DNA of 64,000 bases from Candidatus Desulfofervidaceae bacterium (GCA_027038965.1 JALWFG010000021.1:1-64000); one strand, 5' to 3'; numbered from the stretch's first letter, positions 42,885 to 52,902 are shown. Numbers and translations are program-made. Notes: generated by a model not told the origin, from the letters alone.

Positions 42885-43595
42885 ATGTTTCCTTTAAAAG
42901 ATAATATCCCTTCACGGCGTTTCCCTTGTATAACTGTTTTTTTAATCATAGTTAATGTTGTGGTATTCTTTCATGAGATTTCTTTAGGACCTCATTTGGG
43001 GAAATTTCTATTTATTTATGGGGTTGTTCCCAAAAGATTTTTTCTTCTTTCAACCTTAGGAATTCATAGTTTTGAATTGAAATATCTCCCCCTGCTTACC
43101 TCGATGTTTTTACATGGAGGGTGGCTACATCTTATAGGAAACATGTGGTACCTGTGGATTTTTGGTGATAATGTAGAGGATAGTATGGGCAGATTTCGTT
43201 TTCTTCTCTTTTACCTCCTCTGTGGGATTGGGGCCACTTTGGTTCATATTTACACTAACCCTTATTCTCCTTTGCCATGCATCGGGGCTAGTGGGGCCAT
43301 TTCTGGGGTCATGGGGGCCTATTATGTGCTTTTCCCTTATGCTCGGATAATTACGCTTGTACCAATATTTTTCTTCATAACATTTATTGAAATTCCTGCT
43401 ATCTTCTTTTTATTGTTTTGGTTCATGATTCAGTTTTTCAACGGGGCCTTTTCTATTGCCGCTCCCCACGCTTTTTATGCTGGTGTAGCTTGGTGGGCCC
43501 ATATTGGAGGGTTTGTTTGCGGAATAATTTTGGTATTTTTATTCAGAAAAAGGAATAGGAGACCATGGTATATAGATGAATATAAACCTTGGTAA
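42885..43595 (+). CDS. Rhomboid-family intramembrane serine protease
   Basis: This 236-aa protein has six or more TM segments and the rhomboid pattern: MFLHGGWLHLIGNMWYLWIFG, catalytic serine in GASGAISGVMGAY, and a histidine in the last TM (WWAHIGGFVCGI). AGAGG precedes the ATG. An SDH-type protease follows after 12 nt, so the two may form a membrane proteolysis module. The substrate is unknown. Confidence 0.95.
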   Translation: MFPLKDNIPSRRFPCITVFLIIVNVVVFFHEISLGPHLGKFLFIYGVVPKRFFLLSTLGIHSFELKYLPLLTSMFLHGGWLHLIGNMWYLWIFGDNVEDSMGRFRFLLFYLLCGIGATLVHIYTNPYSPLPCIGASGAISGVMGAYYVLFPYARIITLVPIFFFITFIEIPAIFFLLFWFMIQFFNGAFSIAAPHAFYAGVAWWAHIGGFVCGIILVFLFRKRNRRPWYIDEYKPW

Positions 43596-43607
43596 AGGAG
43601 GGGGAAT

Positions 43608-44456
43608 ATGAGCTTTATGGATATCTTTTGGTTGTTCTTCATGGCCTCTGCCTTGGCACCAATTCTTCAGAAAAAGATGCTTGAAGCGGCCAGATTTAAA
43701 CTTATGAGAAAGATGGAAAAAAAACGAGGGAGTCGGGTCATTGCTATGATCCATCGTCAGGAAACCATGAGTTTACTTGGTTTTCCGTTGGTAAAATACA
43801 TTGATATTCATGATTCAGAAGAAGTGATTAGGGCAATTAGAATGACTGGAAATAATGTGCCTATTGACCTTATCTTGCATACCCCTGGGGGGTTAGTGCT
43901 TGCTGCCGAACAAATTGCTTATGCCTTAAAGGCCCACAAGGCTAAGGTGACCGTATTTATCCCCCACTACGCTATGTCAGGCGGCACCCTTATTGCTTTG
44001 GCTGCCGATGAGATTGTAATGGATCCTAACGCCGTTTTGGGACCAGTAGATCCTCAGTTAGGACAATATCCGGCGGCTTCCATCTTAAAGGTCTTAGAAA
44101 AGAAGGATGTCAACAAGATTGATGACCAGACCTTAATTATGGCAGATGTATCCCAAAAGGCTATCAAACAGGTAAAAAGGTGTATTAAAACCATCCTCTC
44201 TGGCAGGATGCCTGAAGAAAAAAGCGAAGAAATTGCTGACTTACTCTCACGAGGAGAATGGACCCATGATTACCCTATCACCTTCAAAGAAGCTCAAGAG
44301 CTGGGTCTGCCTGTTACTTGTGAAATGCCTCCAGAAGTATATCAATTGATGAATCTTTACCCCCAGCCCGTTCAAAGGAGGCCTTCCGTCCAATATGTCC
44401 CTATGCCTTACAAAGAGGGTAATGGTAAGTCAAACCATGGGGGAACTGCCCAATGA
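43608..44456 (+). CDS. SDH/SppA-like serine protease, membrane anchored
   Basis: The 282-aa product has an N-terminal hydrophobic anchor (IFWLFFMASALAPIL) and a ClpP/SppA-type crotonase-fold protease domain: ILHTPGGLVLAAEQIAYAL, then the nucleophile in YAMSGGTLIALAADEIVMDP, and LGPVDPQLGQYPA. This matches the SDH_sah (serine dehydrogenase proteinase) family rather than classic SppA. It overlaps the PIN-DegT gene by 4 nt and follows a rhomboid protease, suggesting joint expression. Confidence 0.88.
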   Translation: MSFMDIFWLFFMASALAPILQKKMLEAARFKLMRKMEKKRGSRVIAMIHRQETMSLLGFPLVKYIDIHDSEEVIRAIRMTGNNVPIDLILHTPGGLVLAAEQIAYALKAHKAKVTVFIPHYAMSGGTLIALAADEIVMDPNAVLGPVDPQLGQYPAASILKVLEKKDVNKIDDQTLIMADVSQKAIKQVKRCIKTILSGRMPEEKSEEIADLLSRGEWTHDYPITFKEAQELGLPVTCEMPPEVYQLMNLYPQPVQRRPSVQYVPMPYKEGNGKSNHGGTAQ

Positions 44457-46015
44457 AGAGGGATCAAATCCTCTTTTTTGATAATTCCCTCTGGTTAGAG
44501 TTGTATCTTAATAAGACTAAAACAGAGATTGCTGATCTTTTCTCTTCTTTTAAAAGGAATTTTGTTGTAGGTCTTGCCAGCTTTCAGTTACCCCTAATTC
44601 AACAAGCCTTAAAAGACAAAATGGGGCCTAAGGGTAAGGATGCCTTTTTAACATTTTTAACCCAAGAAGAAATCCATTTTTTCAAAACTCCCTCTTACAT
44701 AGATAAGGATGATCCCTTATTGAGGGATGATATAGTTCTTTATCTCCTCAAATTAAGTGCCGAGGCTGTCAATGCAGTAATTATTACTAAAAATAAGGAC
44801 CTTACAGAAAAGTTTCCTCAACTGTTTTTTACTCCGGAAGGTTTCAAAAGATTGAATTGGTCTGCCAATATGCCCTTTTGTAATCTTAAAAGACAATATT
44901 TACTTTTACATAGGGAGATTGAAAAGAATCTAGACAGAGTATTTAACCACCAACACTTTATCAATGGAAAGGAAATAGAGACCCTTGAAAAAAAATGTGC
45001 CCAGTTTATTGGAACCAAACATGCCATTGGTGTATCTTCGGGCACAGATGCCTTATTGCTTTCCCTCATGGCCTGTGGGGTAGGGAAAAACGATTACGTA
45101 ATTACTACTCCTTTTACATTTATTGCCACTGCTGAAGCTATTGCCCTTTTAGGAGCCATTCCTTTGTTTGTAGACATAAATCCCGAAACCTTCAATCTTG
45201 AACCTGCCAATCTCAAAAAGGTCTTTGACGCTCCTAGAGATCCTCAAACCCAAACTCCAATTCCCTTAGAAAGGATAAAGGCTCTCATTGCGGTTGACCT
45301 TTACGGACAACCTGCTCCTTGGGATGAGATTAAAGAGGTTGTACCACCCCATGTAGCCCTTATTGAAGATGCAGCTCAGGCCTTTGGGGCTATATATAAA
45401 AATAAAAGGGCAGGCAACCTAGCAAATGTTGGAATCACCTCCTTTTTCCCTGCCAAGCCCCTCGGGGCGTGTGGAGATGGAGGTATGATTTTTACAAATG
45501 ATGATGAACTGGCCCTTAAAATAAGGTGGCTTAAGGACCATGGTCAGGACAAAAGATATCATCACAAATTAATTGGTTTGAATGCCAGGTTAGATACTCT
45601 TCAGGCCGCTGTGCTCTTGGCCAAATTTAAAAAATTTAAGGATGAAGAAATAGAAAAAAGAAATGAAGTTGCCAATTTGTATAATGAGGTTTTAAAAGGA
45701 CTTGAAAAAGAAGGAAAAATAAAATTGCCCACCCTTTCTCCGAATGTCCTTTCGGCCTGGGCTCAATATACAATCCTTACCCCCCATAGAGATAAACTTC
45801 AGCATTTTCTGCAGCATAGAGGTATTCCTACAGCCATTCACTATCCTAGGCCCTTGCATTTACAAGAGGCCTTTTTTTACTTAGGGTATAAACAGGGAGA
45901 CTTCCCCATTGCGGAGCAAACTGCCCAAAGGGTAATCAGCCTACCAATGGACGCCTGGAAGACAAAGGAAGAAATTTACCAAATTGCAGCAGCCATTAAG
46001 GACTTTTTTGTATAA
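44453..46015 (+). CDS. PIN-like domain fused to a DegT/DnrJ/EryC1 aminotransferase
   Basis: Residues 1 to about 138 look like a PIN-type domain: ILFFDNSLWLELYLN with D10, AVNAVIITKNKDLTE, and FFTPEGFKRL at its end. From residue 140 (MPFCNLKRQYLLLHREIEK) the protein is a complete PLP-dependent sugar aminotransferase: GVSSGTDALLLSLMAC, TTPFTFIATAEA, EDAAQAFGA, and FPAKPLGACGDGG with K335 as the PLP lysine. No ribosome binding site is visible before the internal ATG at the junction, so the fusion looks real. The second PIN acidic residue is unclear (ITKNKD instead of TxDxD), so nuclease activity is uncertain. It follows two membrane protease genes. Confidence 0.82.
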   Translation: MKRDQILFFDNSLWLELYLNKTKTEIADLFSSFKRNFVVGLASFQLPLIQQALKDKMGPKGKDAFLTFLTQEEIHFFKTPSYIDKDDPLLRDDIVLYLLKLSAEAVNAVIITKNKDLTEKFPQLFFTPEGFKRLNWSANMPFCNLKRQYLLLHREIEKNLDRVFNHQHFINGKEIETLEKKCAQFIGTKHAIGVSSGTDALLLSLMACGVGKNDYVITTPFTFIATAEAIALLGAIPLFVDINPETFNLEPANLKKVFDAPRDPQTQTPIPLERIKALIAVDLYGQPAPWDEIKEVVPPHVALIEDAAQAFGAIYKNKRAGNLANVGITSFFPAKPLGACGDGGMIFTNDDELALKIRWLKDHGQDKRYHHKLIGLNARLDTLQAAVLLAKFKKFKDEEIEKRNEVANLYNEVLKGLEKEGKIKLPTLSPNVLSAWAQYTILTPHRDKLQHFLQHRGIPTAIHYPRPLHLQEAFFYLGYKQGDFPIAEQTAQRVISLPMDAWKTKEEIYQIAAAIKDFFV

Positions 46016-46610
46016 TGTATTCCCATAACCGTTTTACAAATAGGAAGGTATCTTCTAAGGTGCCATTATTTTTTACACTAAAATCAGCTAGTTTTAGCTT
46101 TTTCTCTAACGGCCATTGGAGCTCTATTAGTCTTTGAGCTTCGTCTTTATCAAGTCCTCTGTCTTGGAGTCTTTGAAGACATTTTCTCTTGTCGGCATAG
46201 ACCAAAACTGTCATGTCAAACATATCCTGCCAACCCACTTCAAATAAAAGCGGGACTTCTACTACTACAATCCCTCGAGAAGCTTCTTTTTTCCATAAAT
46301 CCAATTGTCTTTTTACTTCCTCAGCTATTAGGGGATGTAAAACATCTTCCATTTTCTTTTTATCTTCTGGAGATCTCAAAAGCCGCTGTCGCAAAAAGGA
46401 ATGGTTAAGATTCCCATTTGGACAAAGACATTCCTTCCCAAATATTGACAAGATCTGGTGATATCCTTTCTGACAGGGCAAGAGCAATCGGTGGCAGATT
46501 TCATCAACGTTGATGGTCTTTGCCCCTAATCCAGCAAACATGCCAAGTACTGTAGTTTTACCACTTCCAGGAATTCCAGTAAGACCTATTTTTATCATAA
46601 TTAAACTCAT
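45996..46610 (-). CDS. coaE: Dephospho-CoA kinase CoaE
   Basis: Phosphorylates dephospho-CoA, the last step of CoA synthesis. The 204-aa product has the P-loop GLTGIPGSGKTTV, NVDEICHRLL, EVPLLFEVGW and a lid region (KRKCLQRLQDRG). The ATG at 46598 (MIKIGLTGI) is an equally plausible start; neither has a strong ribosome binding site. Its 3' end overlaps that of the convergent PIN-DegT gene by 20 nt. Confidence 0.93.
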   Translation of the reverse strand: MSLIMIKIGLTGIPGSGKTTVLGMFAGLGAKTINVDEICHRLLLPCQKGYHQILSIFGKECLCPNGNLNHSFLRQRLLRSPEDKKKMEDVLHPLIAEEVKRQLDLWKKEASRGIVVVEVPLLFEVGWQDMFDMTVLVYADKRKCLQRLQDRGLDKDEAQRLIELQWPLEKKLKLADFSVKNNGTLEDTFLFVKRLWEYIIQKSP

Positions 46611-46951
46611 TTTAGCGGAGATTTGCTTAAGGTCAAGGGCTTCCGTCTTGAGTCGGAATCGGGATGGTAGCCCACGTGGGTAAAACAGTCAGAAAAGAAA
46701 AAACAAACGTTCCAACTCAATAAATTCGATAAACTCAACAAATCCAATTACCGTTAGGAATGTAATAATAATTATCCTTAGTCTTGATACGAGGTAAGGC
46801 AGAAAGCAAACCGGAGGTAATGGCAAGGACGTTGTTTTTTTAAAAAAATTATACAGGAATGAGATTTTATGGTATGATAGATTATAACTTGTTTTAGGAA
46901 TAAACAAAGCTAAGAATATGAGATGTAAGTCGCTAAGAATAATAAATTCTA
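46611..46951. other. Intergenic region before the P-type ATPase gene
   Basis: AT-rich, divergent region between coaE and the ATPase. It has imperfect repeats of a CTCAAYAAATYCRAT-like unit near 46715-46750. An open frame across it on the minus strand is low-complexity with no ribosome binding site. No clear promoter or RNA was seen. Confidence 0.6.
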
Positions 46952-49741
46952 ATGTCTTTTTTTAAAAAAAATAAAGCCCAAGGATATCAAGAAAAAACTT
47001 CTTCCATCCCTTGGCACACCATACCTGCGGAAGAAGTATTAAAGAAGCTGCAAACCAGTGTTAACGGTCTTACCGAAGATGAGGTTATAGCAAGGCAGAA
47101 AAAATTTGGGAAAAATACACTTCCCCTGGCCGAGCCCCTTTCTTTTTTAAAAATATTTTTGCATCAGTTTTTAAATCCCCTTATTTATATTCTTTTGGTT
47201 GCTGGTATCGCATCTTTACTTATTAAAGAGTTGACTGATGCCATTTTCATCTTTGCCGTGCTTTTGCTCAATGCCTTTTTGGGGACCTTTCAAGAGTGGA
47301 AGGCTGAAAAAAGTGCCACCGCCTTACAGAGCTTTTTAAAGATATTTACCCGGGTTAAGCGAGCAATGAAAGAAGAAGGTAAGGAATGTCCTCCATATAG
47401 TATTGAATGCCTGCGGGAAGGAGCCCAGAAAGAAATAGATGCCGAGGATTCGGTGCCGGGTGACATTGTGTTTTTAGAATCAGGGAATAAAGTACCCGCT
47501 GACCTGCGTTTGCTTCAAGTAAATAATCTTACCATAGATGAATCTCTTTTAACAGGAGAGTCCCTTCCGAAGATAAAAGTGGCAGATACGCTTGGGGTAA
47601 GGGAAATTCCTCTGGCTGAGCGTGCAAATATGGCCTTTGCTGGCACGACAGTAATGTCAGGGCGTGGAGTGGGAGTAGTTGTAGCCACTGGCCTGCAAAC
47701 TGCGATTGGAGAGATTGCCAAGGCTGTAACTCTTTCAGAAAGGACTAAACCTCCCCTTGTCATCAGAATGGAAAGGTTCGTGCGGCAGATTAGTTTTGCC
47801 TTCTTGGGGGCCAGTGCCCTTCTTGCTGCAGTCGCACTTTTCAAAAAAATTCCACCTCAAGAAGTCTTTTTTATGGCTGTGGCCTTGATAGTGTCTGCCA
47901 TTCCAGAAGGTCTTCCTGTGGCTATGACAGTAGCACTGTCTATTGCTGTAAATCGGATGGCCAAACGGAATGTAATTGTGCGCAGACTGACGGCCGTGGA
48001 AGGCCTTGGTAGTTGCACTTATATTGCCAGTGACAAGACAGGCACCCTTACGATGAACAGACAAACTGTAAAGTTAATTTCTCTTCCTCCTAGGGAACGC
48101 TTTACTGTTTCAGGACAAGGGTATGCAGGAGAAGGTAAAGTACTTCCAGAAACAGGTGATAACCTCACCCCTGAACAAAGGTTTTGCTTAGAGGAACTAG
48201 CTAAAGCTGGCGTGTTATGTAATGAAGCCAGTCTTTTTTATAAAGACGGGAAATGGAAATATCATGGCGATGCAATTGACATTGCCTTGTTGGCCCTAGG
48301 ATACAAATTGGGCATCACTCCAAACGTGCTTAGATTTGAAATTGAGACAGTAGGTGAAATACCCTTTGAATCAGAACAAAGGTATGCAGCCAAATTTTAT
48401 CAGGAAAGGGGAAAACTCAAAGTTGCAGTAAAAGGAGCAGTAGAAAAACTATTATCTATGTGCCATACCATGTTGACCCCAAAAGGGGTAGTTAGAATTG
48501 TTCCAGAAGTTATTGTAAAAGAGGCCATCTTTCTGGCTGAAAATGGTTATCGTGTCATTGCTATTGCTCAAGGCAATGTAAGAAAAAAGGACGCACCTTT
48601 TAGCCCTAAGGATATCCCTCCGCTAACCCTACTTGGTCTGGTGGGCTTTATTGATCCGTTGCGGCCTGAGGCAAAAAAGGCTGTAGAAGAATGCAAAAAG
48701 GCTGGAGTTAAAGTTGCCATGGTCACAGGCGATAATCCTGCTACTGCCCTGGCCATTGCCCGTAAATTGGGTATTGCTACTTCTTGGAAGGACGTTATTA
48801 CCGGATCAGAACTGGAAAAAATGGAACAAAAAGACCTTCTTGAAACGGCCAAATCTACGAGTGTTTATGCACGGGTAACACCTGTACAAAAACTTTCTAT
48901 TGTTAAGCTTCTCATTAAATCAGGCCATTTTGTGGCAGTGACCGGAGATGGGGTTAATGATGCCCCAGCCTTGCGTATAGCCAATATCGGTGTGGCTATG
49001 GGTTCAGGGACAGATGTGGCCAAAGAGACTGCTTCTATTATCGTGGCCGATGATAACTTTGCCTCCATTGTTGCGGGCATAGAAGAGGGAAGGGTTGCCT
49101 ATGGCAATATTCGCAAGGTCATTTATCTCTTGATTTCCACTGGTGCGGCTGAGATAGTTCTTTTTACCTTGGCCCTTTTTTCTGGATTGCCCATTCCTTT
49201 GATAGCAGTGCAGCTACTCTGGCTTAATCTAGTCACAAATGGCATCCAAGATGTGGCCTTGGCCTTTGAAAAAGGAGAACCAGGCGTAATGAGTCGTTTA
49301 CCTCGCCGTCCGGGAGAAGGCATTTTTGATAAATTAATGGTGCAGGAGACCGTTATTGCAGGAGCTACGATGGGACTAATTGCCTTTGGTGCCTGGTATT
49401 GGCTATTAAACGAGGGGAAAGATGTGCCTGTAGCCCGAAATATTATTTTATTGCTCATGGTGCTGTTAGAAAATTTTCATGTCTTTAATTGTCGCTCTGA
49501 GCGCCTATCCGCCTTTAAGGTTCCTTTAAAGAATAACCTTCTGTTGGTGTTTGGTGTAGTTATGGCCCAAGGTGTCCATGTTCTGGCTATTCACATCCCC
49601 TTTATGCAGAAAATTTTAAAGATTGCCCCTGTAAGTATAAAAGAATGGGGGTATTTGTTCTTGATGGCTTCTATTGTGTTGGTTGTAATGGAACTTTTTA
49701 AGGGCTTTAAAAGGCGGACAAGGTTTGAGAAAAAAACTTAA
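46952..49741 (+). CDS. P-type cation-transporting ATPase, Ca2+ type
   Basis: A 929-aa P2-type ATPase: N-terminal cation ATPase motif (WHTIPAEEVLKKLQTSVNGLT), TGES in the actuator domain (LLTGESLPK), AIPEGLPVAMTVALSIAV in TM4 with the Glu typical of Ca2+ pumps, phosphorylated D361 in SDKTGTLT, the N domain and TGDGVNDAPALR. About ten TM helices are expected. Its closest type is the PMR1/SERCA-like Ca2+ or Mn2+ exporter. The ribosome binding site is weak. Na+/K+ or H+ transport is less likely. Confidence 0.93.
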   Translation: MSFFKKNKAQGYQEKTSSIPWHTIPAEEVLKKLQTSVNGLTEDEVIARQKKFGKNTLPLAEPLSFLKIFLHQFLNPLIYILLVAGIASLLIKELTDAIFIFAVLLLNAFLGTFQEWKAEKSATALQSFLKIFTRVKRAMKEEGKECPPYSIECLREGAQKEIDAEDSVPGDIVFLESGNKVPADLRLLQVNNLTIDESLLTGESLPKIKVADTLGVREIPLAERANMAFAGTTVMSGRGVGVVVATGLQTAIGEIAKAVTLSERTKPPLVIRMERFVRQISFAFLGASALLAAVALFKKIPPQEVFFMAVALIVSAIPEGLPVAMTVALSIAVNRMAKRNVIVRRLTAVEGLGSCTYIASDKTGTLTMNRQTVKLISLPPRERFTVSGQGYAGEGKVLPETGDNLTPEQRFCLEELAKAGVLCNEASLFYKDGKWKYHGDAIDIALLALGYKLGITPNVLRFEIETVGEIPFESEQRYAAKFYQERGKLKVAVKGAVEKLLSMCHTMLTPKGVVRIVPEVIVKEAIFLAENGYRVIAIAQGNVRKKDAPFSPKDIPPLTLLGLVGFIDPLRPEAKKAVEECKKAGVKVAMVTGDNPATALAIARKLGIATSWKDVITGSELEKMEQKDLLETAKSTSVYARVTPVQKLSIVKLLIKSGHFVAVTGDGVNDAPALRIANIGVAMGSGTDVAKETASIIVADDNFASIVAGIEEGRVAYGNIRKVIYLLISTGAAEIVLFTLALFSGLPIPLIAVQLLWLNLVTNGIQDVALAFEKGEPGVMSRLPRRPGEGIFDKLMVQETVIAGATMGLIAFGAWYWLLNEGKDVPVARNIILLLMVLLENFHVFNCRSERLSAFKVPLKNNLLLVFGVVMAQGVHVLAIHIPFMQKILKIAPVSIKEWGYLFLMASIVLVVMELFKGFKRRTRFEKKT

Positions 49742-49890
49742 ATATTTAATTTCAGTCGGAACAAAATCACCATCAACTATGAAATTCATAACCCTTTTGC
49801 AGGGCTCTCAGGATAGTTTTTTCCTTACTTTGCATTTCAATCTTAATTCCTTTATAATTCTTCTAGATTTTTCAAAGAGAGAATTAGTAA

Positions 49891-50745
49891 ATGGTTGCAA
49901 TAGACTTTTTTGACTGGCTGAATAAAAAGTGGGAAAGTAAATATACTCATCGGTTCATTGGCATGACGGTTACCCTTTGTTTCATTCTCAGCCTGGGTCT
50001 GATTGAGTTAAACCGAAGACATTGGCTACCCAATACCTTAAGCTTTCTACCTACCAATCATCTTGTGGCCATCAAATGGGCCTTTACCTTCCTCATGATA
50101 TTTGAGGTAATGAGCCTCATTTTTACTCTGCCTGCCTCAGTATCGGTATCCATGGGAAAACAACTAGAACTCTTTTCTTTAATCCTTTTAAGAGATGTCT
50201 TTACAGAATTTTCTAAACTGCATGAACCCTTAACATGGACAGACATCAAACATGTTCTACCTGATATGGCTTGGTCTGCCATTGGGGGCTTTGCCATCTT
50301 TGTTATTCTCGGTCTTTTCTATCGGTTACATCGCTATAATCCAATCATTGCCGATGCCAAAGAGCAAACCAATTTTATAAGGCTCAAAAAAATTACCTCT
50401 CTGTTTTTATTGGTCATTTTTATAGGACTGATTGGGACTAATATCTCAACATATTTACTTTACCAACACCCCGAGTTTGCCTTTGCAACCTTTTTCACGG
50501 TCTTAATCTTTAGTGATGTGTTTTTTGTCCTCGCTTCCCTTGCTTATAGCCGTAGGTATTGTATTTTGTTCCGAAATGCAGGTTTTGCTGTGGCCACTCT
50601 GCTATTAAGATTGGGGTTTCTAGGACCTCCTTATATGGCCGCTATATTAGGAATAAGTGCCGCTCTTTTTGCCTTAGGAATAACGACAGTTTATAACAAC
50701 TTTGCCCCCCTGAGAGTAAAGAGAAAACATGCCCGAACTGCCTGA
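49891..50745 (+). CDS. Multi-pass membrane protein of unknown function
   Basis: A 284-aa protein with about six to seven hydrophobic segments and a basic C-terminus (LRVKRKHARTA). Segments include TVTLCFILSLGLIEL, FTFLMIFEVMSLIFTL, AWSAIGGFAIFVILGL and VATLLLRLGFLGPPYMAA. No known transporter motif was recognised. The end overlaps mutM by 17 nt. The weak GAGAGAA upstream of the ATG fits moderate expression. Confidence 0.75.
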   Translation: MVAIDFFDWLNKKWESKYTHRFIGMTVTLCFILSLGLIELNRRHWLPNTLSFLPTNHLVAIKWAFTFLMIFEVMSLIFTLPASVSVSMGKQLELFSLILLRDVFTEFSKLHEPLTWTDIKHVLPDMAWSAIGGFAIFVILGLFYRLHRYNPIIADAKEQTNFIRLKKITSLFLLVIFIGLIGTNISTYLLYQHPEFAFATFFTVLIFSDVFFVLASLAYSRRYCILFRNAGFAVATLLLRLGFLGPPYMAAILGISAALFALGITTVYNNFAPLRVKRKHARTA

Positions 50746-51544
50746 AGTAGAAACATTGGTCAAGATATTGAATTTTGTTTTAAAGGGATTAACTCCTGTG
50801 GCCCTGGAGGTAAAACAGGCTAAAATTTTCCGTTCTCCTAGTTATCTTTCTAAGGCCCTAAGACATCCTATCAAAGAAGTTAAGCGTCGCGGCAAACTAA
50901 TAATGTTGGTTGCCAGCCCTTATGTATGGCTCATTCATTTAAAGATGACAGGCCAGCTCTGGTGGCAACTTAAAACTACACCTTATCCCCCGCATACTCA
51001 CTTAATTCTTTCCTTTGCCGAGACAGAATATCAACTCCGATATGCCGATTTGCGTCAATTTGGATATTGGCAAATTGTGTCTGAAAAGGACCTATGGCAA
51101 GTTCCTTATCTGAAGAGATTAGGCCCAGAGGCTCTGAGCATAGATGTCAAAACACTATGGCAGCGACTTCAAAAACATAAGATTGCCATCAAAAAATTAC
51201 TGCTAGACCAACATTGTTTAGCCGGTTTGGGAAATATCTATAGTGATGAGGCCCTATGGCTGGCCCGAATTCACCCTTTAAAACCTGCGAATTTACTTTG
51301 TCCTTCTGAAGTAAAAAGGCTGGGCTGGGCAATCAAAAAGGCCCTGGTGCGAGGGATCAAATTCCAAGGCAGTTCTATCCGTGATTATCTTTTACCCAAC
51401 GGCCAGAGGGGTAGATATCAAAATCACCGTCTGGTTTATGGTCGGGAGGGCAAGCCTTGCTTCCGCTGCGGTTCCCTTATTGAGAAAATAAAAATTGGGG
51501 GACGCAGTACTCACTTCTGCCCTAATTGCCAGCGTCTTCATTAA
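50729..51544 (+). CDS. mutM: Formamidopyrimidine-DNA glycosylase MutM
   Basis: Removes 8-oxoguanine and formamidopyrimidines from DNA and cleaves the abasic site. The 271-aa protein begins MPELPEVET (catalytic Pro2 and Glu3), contains LKMTGQLWW, the AGLGNIYSDEALW helix-two-turn-helix, and a C-terminal zinc finger (CFRCGSLIEKIK, FCPNCQRLH). All catalytic elements are present. It overlaps the upstream membrane protein gene by 17 nt. Confidence 0.97.
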   Translation: MPELPEVETLVKILNFVLKGLTPVALEVKQAKIFRSPSYLSKALRHPIKEVKRRGKLIMLVASPYVWLIHLKMTGQLWWQLKTTPYPPHTHLILSFAETEYQLRYADLRQFGYWQIVSEKDLWQVPYLKRLGPEALSIDVKTLWQRLQKHKIAIKKLLLDQHCLAGLGNIYSDEALWLARIHPLKPANLLCPSEVKRLGWAIKKALVRGIKFQGSSIRDYLLPNGQRGRYQNHRLVYGREGKPCFRCGSLIEKIKIGGRSTHFCPNCQRLH

Positions 51545-51619
51545 GCAAATTATGAGAAATTAGTCTCTTGGCATTGCGTCTCATTTTTTGTATTATCCCA
51601 AGAATTCAGGAGCACGTCA

Positions 51620-52624
51620 ATGGGACATATTAAGGCCCTCGCCATTTTTTCTGGTGGGTTAGATAGCATCCTTGCCGTAGAAATTATAAGAAAAGAAGGC
51701 ATAGAAGTAGATGGAGTCTATTTTGAAACCCCTTTTTTTCCTTCCTATAGGGCAAAAGAAAGTGCCTTTCAAATAGGATTAAACCTCAGAATAGTTGATA
51801 TTACTAAAGAAATGCTTTCTATTATTAAAAAACCCCGTTTTGGACATGGAGCGGGATTAAATCCGTGTATGGATTGTCATCTGCTTATGTGTCAAAAGGC
51901 TTGTGAAATTATGAAAAGGGAAGGTTATGCCTTTCTTATTACAGGAGAAGTGCTGGGACAAAGACCTTTTTCTCAAACAAAGCAAGCCATGCTCAAAATT
52001 CAAAGGGAGTGTTTGTGTGGAGATTATTTGCTTAGACCCCTAAGTGCTAAGTGTCTTCCAGCTACGCTACCAGAAAGTGAAGGCCTGATTGAGCGTCATA
52101 AGCTTTTGGATTTCAAGGGACGCTCTCGAAAACCTCAAATGAAATTGGCCCAAAAATTAGGGATTAAAGACTATCCCACCCCTGCAGGAGGATGCCTATT
52201 AACCGATCTGGAATTTAGTGCTCGTTTAAAAGACCTTTTAGACTTTCAATTAAAAGCAAAACCCAATGATATTCAGCCTAGGGATTTGGAGCTCTTGAAG
52301 ATTGGCCGCCATTTTAGAATCAATCCTCAGACTAAGGTCGTCGTAGGACGCAATCAAAAGGAAAATGAACTTTTAAAGACTCTAGCCTTACCAGAAGATG
52401 CCCAGTTAAGGGTAATCTCCTATCCAGGCCCACGGGTCTTAATACCTTATGGAGGAGATTTAGAAGGGATAAAAATGGCTGCTGTTTTGGCCGTAAGCTA
52501 TAGTGATGCCCCTAAGAATAGACCTGTAAGAGTGCAAGTTAATTATAAGGGTAAATTTACAGAGGTTCAGACCTCAGCCCTCCCTAAGGAATCTTGTAAG
52601 CCATTTTTGATTTCTAAAGCCTAA
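51620..52624 (+). CDS. PP-loop tRNA thiolation-like protein with NFACT-R-like C-terminus
   Basis: A 334-aa protein whose N-terminal PP-loop SGGLDSILAVEII and CMDCHLLM, GEVLGQRPFSQ, AKCLPATLP resemble MnmA/ThiI-type ATP-pyrophosphatases that activate tRNA uridine for thiolation. The C-terminal about 70 residues (GGDLEGIKMAAVLAVSYSDA, VQVNYKG) match the NFACT-R_1 (DUF814) domain, which binds RNA. Such fusions occur in anaerobes and archaea but the exact product is not established. It could instead thiolate another nucleoside. Confidence 0.78.
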   Translation: MGHIKALAIFSGGLDSILAVEIIRKEGIEVDGVYFETPFFPSYRAKESAFQIGLNLRIVDITKEMLSIIKKPRFGHGAGLNPCMDCHLLMCQKACEIMKREGYAFLITGEVLGQRPFSQTKQAMLKIQRECLCGDYLLRPLSAKCLPATLPESEGLIERHKLLDFKGRSRKPQMKLAQKLGIKDYPTPAGGCLLTDLEFSARLKDLLDFQLKAKPNDIQPRDLELLKIGRHFRINPQTKVVVGRNQKENELLKTLALPEDAQLRVISYPGPRVLIPYGGDLEGIKMAAVLAVSYSDAPKNRPVRVQVNYKGKFTEVQTSALPKESCKPFLISKA

Positions 52625-52902
52625 AGCTTAGACACATATCCCGGTTCATTCTGAAGTCCCTAATGGGTTAAGGGAATGATTGGGATTTAGGTTGGTTTAG
52701 TAGATAAGCTGGAAATGAGGGAGGATTAAGGGATTGCCAAGATATCTTCCCTCCTGGTATAATGGCCTGTTGTTTTTTGGGAATAAGTAACTATAATAAG
52801 TAATCGAGTTTTTCTTTTCCTAATCCAAGTTTGGTCGAAAAAATTGGCTTGATGTGCTTATTTGTTGAGGATTAGGAAAGGGGAATAAGAAAGGAGGCAT
52901 TT

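Noticed and set aside
46689-46907. 72-codon minus-strand frame between coaE and the ATPase gene
   Set aside because: Composition is low-complexity and arises from repeated CTCAATAAATTCGAT-like words; no ribosome binding site or family resemblance.
52816-52879. 11-bp inverted repeat TTTCCTAATCC/GGATTAGGAAA as a T-box or riboswitch for argS
   Set aside because: The arms are 42 nt apart and no specifier loop, T-box sequence or antiterminator was found. It may be a simple stem or a repeat.
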